A DNA stretch of 64,000 bases from Trichomonas vaginalis G3 (GCF_026262505.1 NC_067205.1:744001-808000), one strand, 5' to 3'. Shown: positions 49,876-59,123, counted from the stretch's first letter. Made by a program: numbers and translations. Notes: a model not told the origin generated them from the letters alone.

Positions 49876-49952
49876 GTTCTTACAATAAAAATAAAAAAAT
49901 ATTTTTTTAAAAAAACCAACTTTATTTTTTATTTCGGGAAAACTCATGACAA

Positions 49953-50127
49953 ATTCAAGAGGGTAGAAAAGAGGGTAGAAAAGAGGGTAGATATACCCTT
50001 CTACCCTAAATTATATTTTTATTGAATTCAGCAACAAAATTCAAGAGTTTTGTGTGTTTTCTACGAGGGTAGAAAAGAGGGTAGAAAACGGGGTAGATAT
50101 ACCCTTCTACCCTAAAATATATTTTTG
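49953..50127. repeat. Interspersed hairpin repeats, interior pair 2
   Basis: Two copies in opposite orientation to pair 1 (GAGGGTAGAAAACGGGGTAG then ATATACCCTTCTACCC) at about 49953-50012 and 50063-50126, between two minus-strand genes. Confidence 0.8.
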
Positions 50128-50147
50128 TCGAAAAAAAAATGGTTCAT

Positions 50148-50704
50148 TTACTCACAATATTTTTGTACAAAACGACCCCAAACTTTTAACTTCTTTTCTG
50201 CAGCTTCTAATGAAATTTTAGCGAGTTCATATTCTCTAAATTCTCTCTTTAAATCTTCTTGTTCCCATTGGTCTAGTTCGTATGGAGAATCTCTATAACC
50301 AGAACATATCTCACGTTCATGTTCTATTTGTTTAAGCACATTTTTCCAACTTCTTCTTCAAACAAAGGTTTTGCATTCTCTACTGTATCTTCAAGTTCTT
50401 CTTCATCTAATTTCTCATGAACTTTCTTGTCTATGGAGTCCATAATTTTTCCAACTGCTATACAATATTTTGGAGAAGCCCACATTGCAATATAGTTTAC
50501 GAGTCTTGGGTCTACATACATTCCTCTAACCTGTTTGATTTCATCCGGAATTCCTGCATGAACTTTGTATAAAAAGCAACCCGCCGTTTTCCGCGGGTTG
50601 GTATATTCTTCACAAAATGCTTGTTTTGAGGTCGAGCCACTTTTGGCTCCACCGTATTCTTTCAACCAAAAACTCATTTTTGTCGAATTCAGCACAAAAT
50701 TCAT
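50148..50704 (-). pseudogene. KilA-N-type gene relic, Polinton-like element; broken
   Basis: Contains GMYVDPRLVNYIAMWASPKY, a strong KilA-N signature, more similar to typical viral KilA-N than the copy at 47022. The following part is charged and helical. The region is broken, with about one break. It shows that KilA-N genes were duplicated within the element. Confidence 0.6.
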
Positions 50705-50772
50705 GAAAATTCAAGAGGGTAGAAAAGAGGTTAGAAAAGAGGTTAGATATACCCATCTACCCTAAAATATAT
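50705..50772. repeat. Interspersed hairpin repeat, diverged copy
   Basis: A single copy with several differences from the consensus (for example GAGGTTAG for GAGGGTAG), hence older than the others. It sits between the KilA-N relic and a relic of another element gene. Confidence 0.7.
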
Positions 50773-50776
50773 TTTT

Positions 50777-51022
50777 CAATACTTTTTCAGCACTTTTCCG
50801 TAGTTGTATATGAAAGACAATTCGAGATAAAAGTCGTAGTATAATGGAATAATATGCTGCACACCGTTTGTTGTGAACCAAACTTGAAAGTCAGAGAAAC
50901 TGTTACTAGGTGGTTCGGGATGAAATTTCTTCATCTGAAATAGTCCTACCAGCATTTGTAAAGATATAGTCTAACGGTTTTGTATCTACTACTTTTGTTC
51001 TTTGTTTTTCAACCTGAAACAT
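50777..51022 (-). pseudogene. Short relic homologous to the gene at 55948-56796, Polinton-like element; broken
   Basis: Its start (KPLDYIFTNAG) resembles the beginning, and its end (SDFQVWFTTNG, YLELSFIYNYG) resembles the end, of the protein encoded at 55948-56796. It is much shorter and is a fossil copy. It shows that this gene too was duplicated within the element or acquired by recombination between related elements. Confidence 0.65.
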
Positions 51023-51090
51023 TTAATATATGTAAAAATATACTGTTTTAAAAAATGTTTTAAAATGGTATGCCATTTCATATTTCTCAT

Positions 51091-51810
51091 CTAACAAACA
51101 TGTTGTCTGACTGCTTGAGGGTTAGGTTGGTACCATTCGAACTTCACGCTTACAATTCCTTCAATTGCATTCAAAATGTCTGAGTCGGAGTCAAACATTT
51201 GTTCTCTCTTTGTAGTCTTGAAAGCGTCAAGAAGTTTTGCGGCTGTTTGTTCATTGCCATTTGCATAGTATATATGACCATCTAAATCTTTTACTGTTAG
51301 TCTGAGATTGTATCCTTTCTTATTTCCGTCTTGAATGGCAGCAAGTACTCCCATGAAGCCTTCTTTGTTCTTTCCTTCGTCAAAGTTTACTGTAAAGGTT
51401 CGACCAGATGTAATTTTACTTCTAACTTCACGGTACTTTTCATATGCATATCTTGTTCTTTCCATGGGAGCATGTGTGTCTTCACCTTTTCCTTTTTTCC
51501 TTCTCAAAGGATGCAATTGTTCGTCATGTTTCCAGTAGAATCTGGCAAAGCCGTCTTGTCCTTCAACCTGAGGCTCACTAACATCGAAAGGCATGTTCAT
51601 AAGACGCTCTTCCTCTAACCTCTCTAGTCTGTTTGGATAATTGGCGCGTGCTGTTTCAAGGTCCATTTCGTAGGTCAGACCAGCCAGTTTGTCATAGACT
51701 TTTATTGGCTTTCCCTTCCTATATTTAAACTTCTTTGAAACTTTCCAACCATATCTTTGCAACTCTGCTTTTATTCTAGCAGACCTTCTATCCATTCTAT
51801 GCGAGGGCAT
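51091..51810 (-). CDS. Unrecognised basic protein, Polinton-like element
   Basis: 239 residues, ATG 51810-51808, preceded by an A/T motif (51811-51840). The N-terminus is basic (RMDRRSARIKAELQRYGWKVSK). The middle has RRKKGKGEDTHAPMERTRYA and the C-half alternates strands and helices (GRTFTVNFDEGKNKEGFMGV). No family is recognised. Its last codons merge into sequence resembling parts of the HNH gene next door, so recombination may have reshaped the 3' end. Confidence 0.5.
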   Translation of the reverse strand: MPSHRMDRRSARIKAELQRYGWKVSKKFKYRKGKPIKVYDKLAGLTYEMDLETARANYPNRLERLEEERLMNMPFDVSEPQVEGQDGFARFYWKHDEQLHPLRRKKGKGEDTHAPMERTRYAYEKYREVRSKITSGRTFTVNFDEGKNKEGFMGVLAAIQDGNKKGYNLRLTVKDLDGHIYYANGNEQTAAKLLDAFKTTKREQMFDSDSDILNAIEGIVSVKFEWYQPNPQAVRQHVC

Positions 51811-51837
51811 TTTTATAAAAATAAAAAAATGTTTTTT

Positions 51838-52422
51838 TTAAAATGGTATGCCATATAGCTTCTTGAATTTGTTAAGAAGTATTCGAACGTATTTTCCATC
51901 TGTATCTCTAGCGTTTACATAAGCATAGCCATCCTTAGTAAAATATACTTGTAATTTTCTATAGTTTACGCCGGTATAAAAGTAGAAAGAGTCTTGTTCT
52001 TCGCTATAGTAGTAAAACTCAAACGTATGCTTACCATAGTCTGTAATTTCAATTGCTTCATCTTCTAGTTCGTCGACAAATTCGAATACTATATCTCCAA
52101 ATTTGCCTCTGTTCTTATTGTTTTCAGAACAAGTGACCCAGCGTAAGTTTTCAAGTCTATTGTCGTTTCTTATACGGTTTATATGGTCTACAAAAGGTAA
52201 ATTGTTAGGGTTCGGTATAAAATGAGTTGCAATGACAATATGTTTAAAATAGCATTTCCCACCAATCCTCATCCTAGCATATCCGTCATTTCGCTCACAT
52301 TCGCTTAAAACTCTTTTTGTCTTTTTGTTTCTGACTTCAAATGACTCACAACAGTGAATTTCATATTTCTCATCTAACAAACAAGTTTCCCAACGGTCTA
52401 CTCCAACAAACTCAGCGTACAT
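51838..52422 (-). CDS. HNH endonuclease-like protein, Polinton-like element
   Basis: 194 residues from ATG 52422-52420, chosen because the A/T motif lies directly upstream. FVDHINRIRNDNRLENLRW is the classic HNH core of phage-type homing endonucleases ('vdHidg.....N...NLr.vt'), followed by T-C-S-E-N-N-K-N. The N-terminal segment (WETCLLDEKYEIHCCESFEV) fits a NUMOD4-like module. The C-half is unassigned. In phages such genes are mobile within genomes, so this gene may itself be an insertion in the element. Confidence 0.8.
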   Translation of the reverse strand: MYAEFVGVDRWETCLLDEKYEIHCCESFEVRNKKTKRVLSECERNDGYARMRIGGKCYFKHIVIATHFIPNPNNLPFVDHINRIRNDNRLENLRWVTCSENNKNRGKFGDIVFEFVDELEDEAIEITDYGKHTFEFYYYSEEQDSFYFYTGVNYRKLQVYFTKDGYAYVNARDTDGKYVRILLNKFKKLYGIPF

Positions 52423-52468
52423 TTCAAATAAAATAAAAAAATATATTTTTGAAAAAATGTTTTTTCCT

Positions 52469-53026
52469 TTACTTAACATAACCACCAGCTACCAGAAGCC
52501 TTTGACGCCAACCCATACCAGCTAATGAAGGTTGACTTGGTTTAGTTTGGAAACTAAACTTTGGTTTTGGTTTATCTTCAGTTTTTGGTTTTTCTTCTTC
52601 TATCGGTTTTTCGTCACTTTTCGGTTCCTTTGACTTTACCTCACTTGCAGGTATGGTTGTGTCGTCAACATCTTCGTAAATATCATATGCCATTTGTTTT
52701 TGTTTTCCTTTCAACTTTTTGTGTTTGTTGTAAAGTTTAGAATATTTCGACTCTAAGTCAATGAGATGTTCTATAATGAACTGTTGGTCAGTGAAGTATA
52801 CTTTCCCATCTGCTGTCTCTTTAGTTCCTTCAGACTTCAATATTTTATTTGTGAGAGTCTGTTTCTTTTTTGAGATACTAGCCGTTCCATTTCTATGAAA
52901 AGTGACTTTGTAGTTAGGGTTTGTATTTCCAGACCTGGCACTTTCTATTATTGAATTTTTCTCTTCATCTGTAAGTTCTTTGACAGGTTTTGACAATGGT
53001 TCTGAACTTTTTGTTTGTGGTGTCAA
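52469..53026 (-). CDS. Unrecognised Lys/Pro/Glu-rich protein, Polinton-like element; start unclear
   Basis: About 185 codons. A folded middle (NYKVTFHRNGTASISKKKQT) is followed by a helix (IEHLIDLESKYSKLYNKHKK), a Lys/Pro/Glu linker and a C-terminal AGMGWRQRLLVAGGY motif. No in-frame ATG heads the stretch; the upstream context ACTGAGATGAAATG equals that of the small gene at 53227. It may carry one break. No family call. Confidence 0.4.
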   Translation of the reverse strand: MTPQTKSSEPLSKPVKELTDEEKNSIIESARSGNTNPNYKVTFHRNGTASISKKKQTLTNKILKSEGTKETADGKVYFTDQQFIIEHLIDLESKYSKLYNKHKKLKGKQKQMAYDIYEDVDDTTIPASEVKSKEPKSDEKPIEEEKPKTEDKPKPKFSFQTKPSQPSLAGMGWRQRLLVAGGYVK

Positions 53027-53071
53027 ATCTACCGTTTCAACTTCTTCGTCATTTCATCTCAGTAAAAAATT

Positions 53072-53227
53072 TTAGTTTGTTTTGTTTTCAACTGGTTGTT
53101 TAGGTTTTTTAAGTCGGTCTAAAACTTCCTGAGGTATAGGGAGGACTTGACAAACACGTGGTTGTGTAACTGCTGGAAGTCGACAAATCCATCTTGAACC
53201 CATTTGTCTCAATGCTGTATTGTTCAT
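53072..53227 (-). CDS. Small 51-residue protein, Polinton-like element
   Basis: ATG 53227-53225 to TAA 53074-53072. The sequence begins MNNTALRQMGSRWICRLPAV and ends in a Lys/Pro-rich tail. The upstream AAATTTTTTTACTGAGATGA context is repeated before the neighbouring gene at about 53054, which supports expression. Tight spacing with the genes on both sides. Function unknown. Confidence 0.45.
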   Translation of the reverse strand: MNNTALRQMGSRWICRLPAVTQPRVCQVLPIPQEVLDRLKKPKQPVENKTN

Positions 53228-53246
53228 TTCATCTCAGTAAAAAAAT

Positions 53247-53648
53247 TTACATTCCCCACGTTTGAGGCGGTTGAGGTTGGTTGTTGTTTACCCACTGTTG
53301 TGCATGGTTATATCCTCTGTTAAAGAATCTTTCACCTTGGTCCATATAGTGTCCTGCTTGGTTATAGTAGTCATTTGCTTTGTTATAGTAGTTTCCTGCT
53401 TGTCTTCCTACATTGTCCATCCATCCTTGAACTTTTCCTCTTGTTTCAGGATTTGGAATAAGATTTGCTGCATCTCGTGCTACCTCCCAACCTTTCTGTA
53501 CAGTTTGTATAATAGGTTGTGCTTTCTCTTTCAGTATACCTAATGTACTCAAAATCTTCCTTCCAATTCCAAATGCACCTCTGGCTATTGTTCCCACTGC
53601 GGGTAAAAATCTAGATGCGACTCCTGCTAATGCGCCAAATAAACCCAT
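53247..53648 (-). CDS. Small protein with hydrophobic Gly-rich N-terminus, Polinton-like element
   Basis: 133 residues, ATG 53648-53646. MGLFGALAGVASRFLPAVG is a hydrophobic/amphipathic N-terminus with Gly at position 2, followed by a helical middle and a Tyr/Asn/Gln-rich tail (NYYNKANDYYNQAGHYMDQG) ending in Pro/Gln. The gene at 56801 has the same MG-F-x-G beginning. Both could be minor virion-type or membrane-associated proteins; inference only. Confidence 0.5.
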   Translation of the reverse strand: MGLFGALAGVASRFLPAVGTIARGAFGIGRKILSTLGILKEKAQPIIQTVQKGWEVARDAANLIPNPETRGKVQGWMDNVGRQAGNYYNKANDYYNQAGHYMDQGERFFNRGYNHAQQWVNNNQPQPPQTWGM

Positions 53649-53664
53649 TTCTTATAGGGTAAAA

Positions 53665-54624
53665 ATGACGAATCCAAACAAGGACCCCTATGTTTCTAAA
53701 GCGACAAAGAAAGCACTCATGATAAAAAATCTTTAGTTCAACACCAATGCTTGGTTTATGGATATCTTGGAAAACATTCCGAGGTATAGAGAAGATGGAC
53801 CACCATACTGGCTAATATTTGTCGGTCAAAACACAAGATACTGTGAAGCCATACCATTACAGTCCAAAAATATTTTAGATGTGAAAACTGCTTTGACAAT
53901 ATTCGTTGACAAATACCATCCAACAAAACTGACATCTGACTGTGAAAGTTCTTTCAAATCAGACGATATTAAAACTATCTGCGTTCAAAAAATGTAAACC
54001 AATATTTCATTGTCGACCAAAAACCATTCTGCTCTTGGTGTCATTGACAGTTGTATAAAAATCTTAAGAGACTTAAACCAACCACAAGGTGGTGAAGCAA
54101 ATGAAATGTCATATGACGACAAGTACAGACACTTCTCCATGGCAAAGATGAGACAAGTTTTAAATATTTACAATAGCCGTAAACAAAAAGGTTTGGGAAA
54201 CCACTCCCCGAAGAAATGAAAAACAACCCTGACTTAGAGAAAGACTATATATTTAATAGTTTAGTCAAAAGAGACAAACAAGAAAGAATGCCAGGCTTCA
54301 AACTTAAGAAAGGTGACAAAGTAAAAATAGAAATACCTAAACGCGACCCATATGAAAATACTATTGACTATGACAACAATGGGAACTCGACAGGTACTCG
54401 CATTCGTGTTTCGTAAAAATAGAAGAAAGTATACAAGAGAATATTATGAAGTTTTAGGCAAACATGGCAAAATGTACAGACTGCAAGCAGAAGATAAAAC
54501 TACTATTGTCAGACCTCGTTTCAAACTTGTCAAAGTTCAAGGTGGTATACTTTCAAAGACAGTTCCTAACAAATATAAGACAACTCCTGACGAATATGCT
54601 AAAGAAGTTGAAAATGACGACTAA
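53665..54624 (+). pseudogene. Retrovirus-like (rve) integrase region of the Polinton-like element; broken
   Basis: Blocks recall the Polinton integrase: YWLIFVGQNTRYCEAIPLQS as the first catalytic-core strand, KYHPTKLTSDCESSFKS as the second acidic segment, an NHSALGVIDSCIKIL helix with the third, and KLKKGDKVKIEIPKRDP as an SH3-like C-terminal module. Integrases of this type insert Polintons and duplicate 5-6 bases of target, consistent with the flanking TTACA. The region is broken, with about three to four breaks, and is a fossil. It is on the plus strand within a minus-strand block. Confidence 0.7.
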
Positions 54625-55929
54625 GCATTTCTATACATGCGTAAACTGTCATGTAAGGTGGCATGTAGTCTTTACTTTGTCCCGTTGTTTGCGTATACCC
54701 TGAAACGCGATGTGTATGGCTTCCTCCTCCCTGAGTGTCATCCCAGTAACAATTTATAGCAAAATCAACGTCGTCTTTAACATCATATCCTTTACCTTTT
54801 GTCATTCTTGACCAATCCCAATATCTATGCTTATGCCAACCTTCTAGAGATGTAGTTAAATCTACGTAGTGACTATGCGCAGGTAAGTTTTCACCTGAAA
54901 TCGTTTTACTTCCACCTGTTTCCTTTGAAGAGTTTGCACAATACAAAAACCTGTCGACTATTTGAGTCCAAGTTCCAAAACCAAGTACTACTTCTGGTTT
55001 GGTAGAGTTCATTGAACATACAATGAGCCAACCGGGTAAATAAGATTCGGCAAAATTTGTTTAAGCACATTGAGTTCCTGTCTTAGATGTATAATACTAT
55101 TGTCATTAGATATCAAAGTATCTACAAGACTTGTTGCCGGTGGTATTGTTGGAGCTTTACTTGGCAAGGTTGTGTTTAGTGTAATATCATCTGCTGTAAA
55201 AGTTGTAAAACTTGTATGTGTATGTCCAACGTCACTTTTCCTGTTTAAGGTTTCTTGTAAGTTTGTAATATTTGCAATGGTATGTGTATGGTTCTTGTCA
55301 GCTTTGCCATCTAACTTTTCTTGTAAGTTTGTAATATTTGCAATGGTATGTGTATGTCCAACGTCACTTTTCCTGTTTAAGGTTTCTTGTAAGTTTGTAA
55401 TATTTGCAATGGTATGTGTATGTCCAACGTCACTTTTCCTGTTTAAGGTCTCTTGTAAGTTTGTAATATTTGCAATGGTATGTGTATGAGTCTTTTTAGA
55501 ATATTCTTTGTCAGCTCTTGTCACTTCACTTGACATTTTATTGTCAACATATGTTTTGTCTGCTAGTTCAGGATGAGTATGTTCTTTCGTTGCATATGTT
55601 GCATCTGCTCTGTCATGTTCTTCTTGAACTTTTTCAATGACATATTCTTTGTCAGCTTTGTTGCCAACATCTGCTTTCAAAAGAAGTTCAGATATAGGTT
55701 TCTCGTTTAAAGTTCCTTTTGTTGGATTTATACAGACAGTATGGTTCTTACTGTCTTGAAACAGAAACTCGTCTGTCATTGGGTTTAATGTCAGTTTTAA
55801 GTTTCCTTCTTTCAATGACTCAGATATCTTAGAATAGTTTGAAAAGTTTGTTGTGTTCTTATTTAGAGCTTGCAAAATGAGTTGTCGGTTGTGTTGTATT
55901 TCTCTCATAGACGCTGTTTCTTTCGACAT
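54599..55929 (-). pseudogene. Phage tail-fibre/collar-like region of the Polinton-like element; probably broken
   Basis: The part nearer 55929 contains four near-identical units of HTHTIANITNLQETLNRKSD type, a tail-fibre-like repeat, followed by an IYPVGSLYV strand. The part nearer 54599 contains GFGTWTQIVDRFLYC, GENLPAHSHYV, GGGSHTHRVSG and MPPYMTVYACI, which are the hallmark segments of phage tail-collar/gp12-like receptor-binding tips. Such proteins trimerise and bind host glycans in phages. In a eukaryotic Polinton-like element this is unusual. The region has about one break, or else is two adjacent genes. ATG of the upstream part at 55929-55927. Confidence 0.65.
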
Positions 55930-55947
55930 TTTTATTCTAGATAAAAT

Positions 55948-56796
55948 ATGCTTTCAATAGAAAAAGAAAATTCAAGAGTTGCTACAACTAAACCATTAGA
56001 TGAACTTTTTACTAACGTAGGTCAAAAGTTTGAGACAGAGACCGTAAAGCATGAAGGCTATCGTTTTGACTACCCGTTAAGATGGTTAAGAGACCCATCC
56101 GTCACAAAAGCTATTGGCTTTCGTAGAATGAAGTTCATTTCAGAAGCCATACATGGTTTCCCATTTACGGTCGCTTTTGAAGTTCGATACTATAACAAAG
56201 AAAAACGTACGTATGAGAAATTTGAACAGGGAAAACTTTTACAAGTGAATTTGCTTGTAAACTTAGAAACAACTCTTCAAGCTTTTCAAGAAAAAATAAA
56301 CGACATCTATATCGAATATGCAAACCAGTATAACATTGACGAAGGAGAGTACCATCTCGATATTATATATGACAGGAAAAATGCAACTGTTAAATTCAAT
56401 AAAATAGAAGACCTTGGAGAAAACGTTTATATTTCTACAAAATATAACAACTTGGCATGGCATAGATTTTTGAGGATGTTAAATCAGCCTGCATGGTATC
56501 CAGTACACCCGGACTATTATGAAGTCTCAAACCCTAATGGAACATATGAAAATGTTTTCGACTCTGACGCTATTATAGTTCATGCTTCATTTTCTGGTGC
56601 ACAAAACTCTTTTTTATGCTTGGCAAATGACTTTTACGAAAAACCTACAAAGCTATACGAACCACCAAGTGGAAGTATTTCAGACTTTCAAGTATGGTTT
56701 ACTACAGATGGAAGAAAGAGAATAATTCCATTATACCACGCGTTTTACTTAGAACTTAGTTTCATATACAACTACTATCGAACGGTAAAAATATAA
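55948..56796 (+). CDS. Unrecognised 282-residue protein, Polinton-like element
   Basis: ATG at 55948, divergent from the tail-fibre-like region with an 18-base gap. Mixed alpha/beta (GFPFTVAFEVRYYNKEKRTY, GEYHLDIIYDRKNATVKF), aromatic-rich end (FYLELSFIYNYYRTVKI). A relic copy lies at 50777-51022. Structural or virion-assembly role is possible from position, but no family is recognised. The frame looks whole. Confidence 0.5.
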   Translation: MLSIEKENSRVATTKPLDELFTNVGQKFETETVKHEGYRFDYPLRWLRDPSVTKAIGFRRMKFISEAIHGFPFTVAFEVRYYNKEKRTYEKFEQGKLLQVNLLVNLETTLQAFQEKINDIYIEYANQYNIDEGEYHLDIIYDRKNATVKFNKIEDLGENVYISTKYNNLAWHRFLRMLNQPAWYPVHPDYYEVSNPNGTYENVFDSDAIIVHASFSGAQNSFLCLANDFYEKPTKLYEPPSGSISDFQVWFTTDGRKRIIPLYHAFYLELSFIYNYYRTVKI

Positions 56797-56800
56797 CTTT

Positions 56801-57034
56801 TTAATATACCGGTTGTGGTTGCCAACTTGACTGTGGTGCAGGTTCAGGCTGTTGTATTACAGGAGCTTGTTCTTCTGGTTCAGGGTCTTTAGGTATAATA
56901 CCAACGAACTGACCTACTCTTTTGCCAATATTTTTGACTCCGTTCCAAATTCCTCTTCCGACAGATTTTATTCCATTCCATATACCTCTTCCAACATTTC
57001 GAAAGAAGTTTCCTATTCTTCCAAAGAAACCCAT
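56801..57034 (-). CDS. Small amphipathic, Pro/Gln-tailed protein, Polinton-like element
   Basis: 77 residues, ATG 57034-57032. The first 45 residues hold a repeated amphipathic unit (NVGRGIWNGIKSVGRGIWNG), and the tail is Pro/Gln-rich. The MGFFG start is like that of the gene at 53247. A virion-associated peptide is possible; no family recognised. Confidence 0.5.
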   Translation of the reverse strand: MGFFGRIGNFFRNVGRGIWNGIKSVGRGIWNGVKNIGKRVGQFVGIIPKDPEPEEQAPVIQQPEPAPQSSWQPQPVY

Positions 57035-57052
57035 TTTACTATATGTAAAAAT

Positions 57053-57415
57053 CTAATGTCCACCTAGTCTCTTACGTTTCCTTCTGAGTTCCATAGCATT
57101 CTTTAACTGGAGCTCATACATTCTATTTCTCCTCTGGTAGAAAACATACTCTGGGTCAACTCCTGTGTTCGCGTCATCTGCATAGAGTTGTTTATATCCC
57201 ACTTCAGGGTTTGTATAAAACTCTTTCCATCTCATATTTGCATACCATGGTGGCAAACCTAACGCAGCGTCATTTGACATGGCAGTTTGCATTTGTACAT
57301 CTGTTGGCACTTGACCATAGTTTGCCATTGCAGTTTGTATTCTAACTTCATTTGGAATATTCTCTGGGTTTGGTTGTCCAGGTTGCTGTGCATTCGCTAA
57401 GTTCTGTGCGTCCAT
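57053..57415 (-). CDS. Unrecognised small protein, Polinton-like element
   Basis: 120 residues, ATG 57415-57413. The N-half is Asn/Gln/Pro-rich with a twice repeated E/D-V-x-x-Q-T-A-M unit (EVRIQTAMANYG, DVQMQTAMSN). The C-half has PPWYANMRWKEFYTNPEVG and a basic end (MELRRKRKRLGGH). It is tightly spaced with neighbours on the same strand. Confidence 0.5.
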   Translation of the reverse strand: MDAQNLANAQQPGQPNPENIPNEVRIQTAMANYGQVPTDVQMQTAMSNDAALGLPPWYANMRWKEFYTNPEVGYKQLYADDANTGVDPEYVFYQRRNRMYELQLKNAMELRRKRKRLGGH

Positions 57416-57438
57416 TTAATATTAGATAAAAATATCTC

Positions 57439-57570
57439 TTACGAGTACATATGCTGAACATTTGCTGGTATTGGTTCATCTTCATATTCTCTATATCTTT
57501 CTGCCACGTCAAATAAGTAAATGACACAATGGAAAAAACCTAAAACAAGTAGTCCTATTTCAAACCACAT
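57439..57570 (-). CDS. Tiny single-span membrane protein, Polinton-like element
   Basis: 43 residues from ATG 57570-57568 to TAA 57441-57439: MWFEIGLLVLGFFHCVIYLF is a membrane segment, then an acidic short tail. It overlaps the 3' end of the methyltransferase gene by 16 bases. Small viral-type membrane proteins look like this, but no family can be named. Confidence 0.45.
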   Translation of the reverse strand: MWFEIGLLVLGFFHCVIYLFDVAERYREYEDEPIPANVQHMYS

Positions 57571-58373
57571 TTACTTACTAGTAAAATTTCTTTGTTATGA
57601 CACTTTTTCCGGTTTATAGGACCTCTCTCATATTCTATCTTATCGTATCTAAACTCATAGTCATGTATGTCCTCTAACCATCTCATGACACTTTCCAAAC
57701 CACTTTTATCGGATGTAAAGTAAAAGCATGGATGGTTATGTAAAACGTCTAAAGTTTCTAAAGAGTCTCTCAAAGTCCAGTCTACTTGGTATTGAAAATC
57801 ATATGTGTTATAGAACGGCGGGTCTACTATAAAGAAAACATTTTCCTTGTCTTTATATTTTTCATACAACTCTGTCCAACGACATCTCACAAACTCTATA
57901 CCCTCAATATATTTTTCTATGTCCTCTTTGAAAACATTTGTATAGTTAAGATATAAAACTTTTGACATAAGTGTTTCAATGTCATGAACTCTTATAGAAC
58001 CACTATACAATAGTCTAGAAGATATACTATCCCAGTCAATATACTCTGCTTTTTTCAAAACCTCTCTGACAGTATTTTTCTTATCTAATGGTATACGTTC
58101 CATCTTACCTATAGGTATCTTTTCTTTTAACTCTTTCAATATTTTGTTTGTGTCTGGTATATGTTTGAGACGGTTCATATAGTTGTCGAAGTCATTGCAT
58201 ATAATCTTTGAGTCAGGAAATATTGTATGGCACAAATGAGATATATAGAAACTTCCACCGAACAAGTCTACAAATGTTAGACCATTCGGTAGTTTCTTAA
58301 GTTCTCTCAATAGAATATCTTTACATCTACTCTTATTTCCAAAGAAGGGTAACGGTGGTTTTGTAAAATTCAT
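57555..58373 (-). CDS. D12-class (Dam-like) N6-adenine DNA methyltransferase, Polinton-like element
   Basis: 272 residues from ATG 58373-58371 (MNFTKPPLPFFGNK). FFGNK (10-14) is the AdoMet-binding motif, FVDLFGGSFYISHL follows it, and VDPPFYNTYDF near residue 190 is the DPPY-type catalytic motif, in the order of D12-class (alpha) enzymes. FTSDK follows later. It would methylate adenine in the element's own or host DNA. The frame is open further upstream into the inverted repeat, but ATG 58373 fits the FFGNK spacing. A fragment of its 3' coding region is also present in both inverted repeats (about 35999-36078 and 58983-59062). Confidence 0.85.
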   Translation of the reverse strand: MNFTKPPLPFFGNKSRCKDILLRELKKLPNGLTFVDLFGGSFYISHLCHTIFPDSKIICNDFDNYMNRLKHIPDTNKILKELKEKIPIGKMERIPLDKKNTVREVLKKAEYIDWDSISSRLLYSGSIRVHDIETLMSKVLYLNYTNVFKEDIEKYIEGIEFVRCRWTELYEKYKDKENVFFIVDPPFYNTYDFQYQVDWTLRDSLETLDVLHNHPCFYFTSDKSGLESVMRWLEDIHDYEFRYDKIEYERGPINRKKCHNKEILLVSKCGLK

Positions 58374-58415
58374 TTTATATATATAATAAAAATGTTTTTT
58401 CCTGAAAAGTGACAG

Positions 58416-59123
58416 AAAAGCGGCTTTTGACAGATGTTTTATTGTGACTTCTTCGTAAAGACTTTGTTGAGACTTCTTCGTAAATGAGTGTAAATGACCC
58501 AAAAATATATTTTAGGGTAGAAGGGTATATCTACCCCGTTTTCTACCCTCTTTTCTACCCTCTTGAATTTTCATGAATTTCTTCGTAAAGACTTTGTCAA
58601 GACTTCTTCGTAAAGACTTTGTTAAGACTTCTTCGTAAAGACTTTGTTGAGACTTCTTCGTAAAGACTTTGTTGAGACTTCTTCGTAAAGACTTTGTCAA
58701 GACTTCATCGTAAAGACTTTGTTGAGATTTCTTCGTAAATGACCCTAGTAGTATATTTTTGGTGTAAATTTCATGAAAATTCAAGAGGGTAGAAATGAGG
58801 GTAGAAAACGGGGTAGATATACCCTTCTACCCTAAAATATATTTTTTGGTGTAAATTTCATGAAAATTCAAGAGGGTAGAAATGAGGGTAGAAAACGGGG
58901 TAGATATACCCTTCTACCCTAAAATATATTTTTATTGAATTCTGTATAAAATTCTGAGTAAAATGACAGATGTTTATATGACCCTTACTTGTCCGGTTTA
59001 TAGGACCTCTCTCATATTCTATCTTGTCGTAAATAAAACTCACAGTCATGTATGTCCTCTAAACTTCATTTATACTAAACATCTTCGGGGCTAGAAGGCA
59101 CGAAGTGCCTGGAAGCCCCACTA

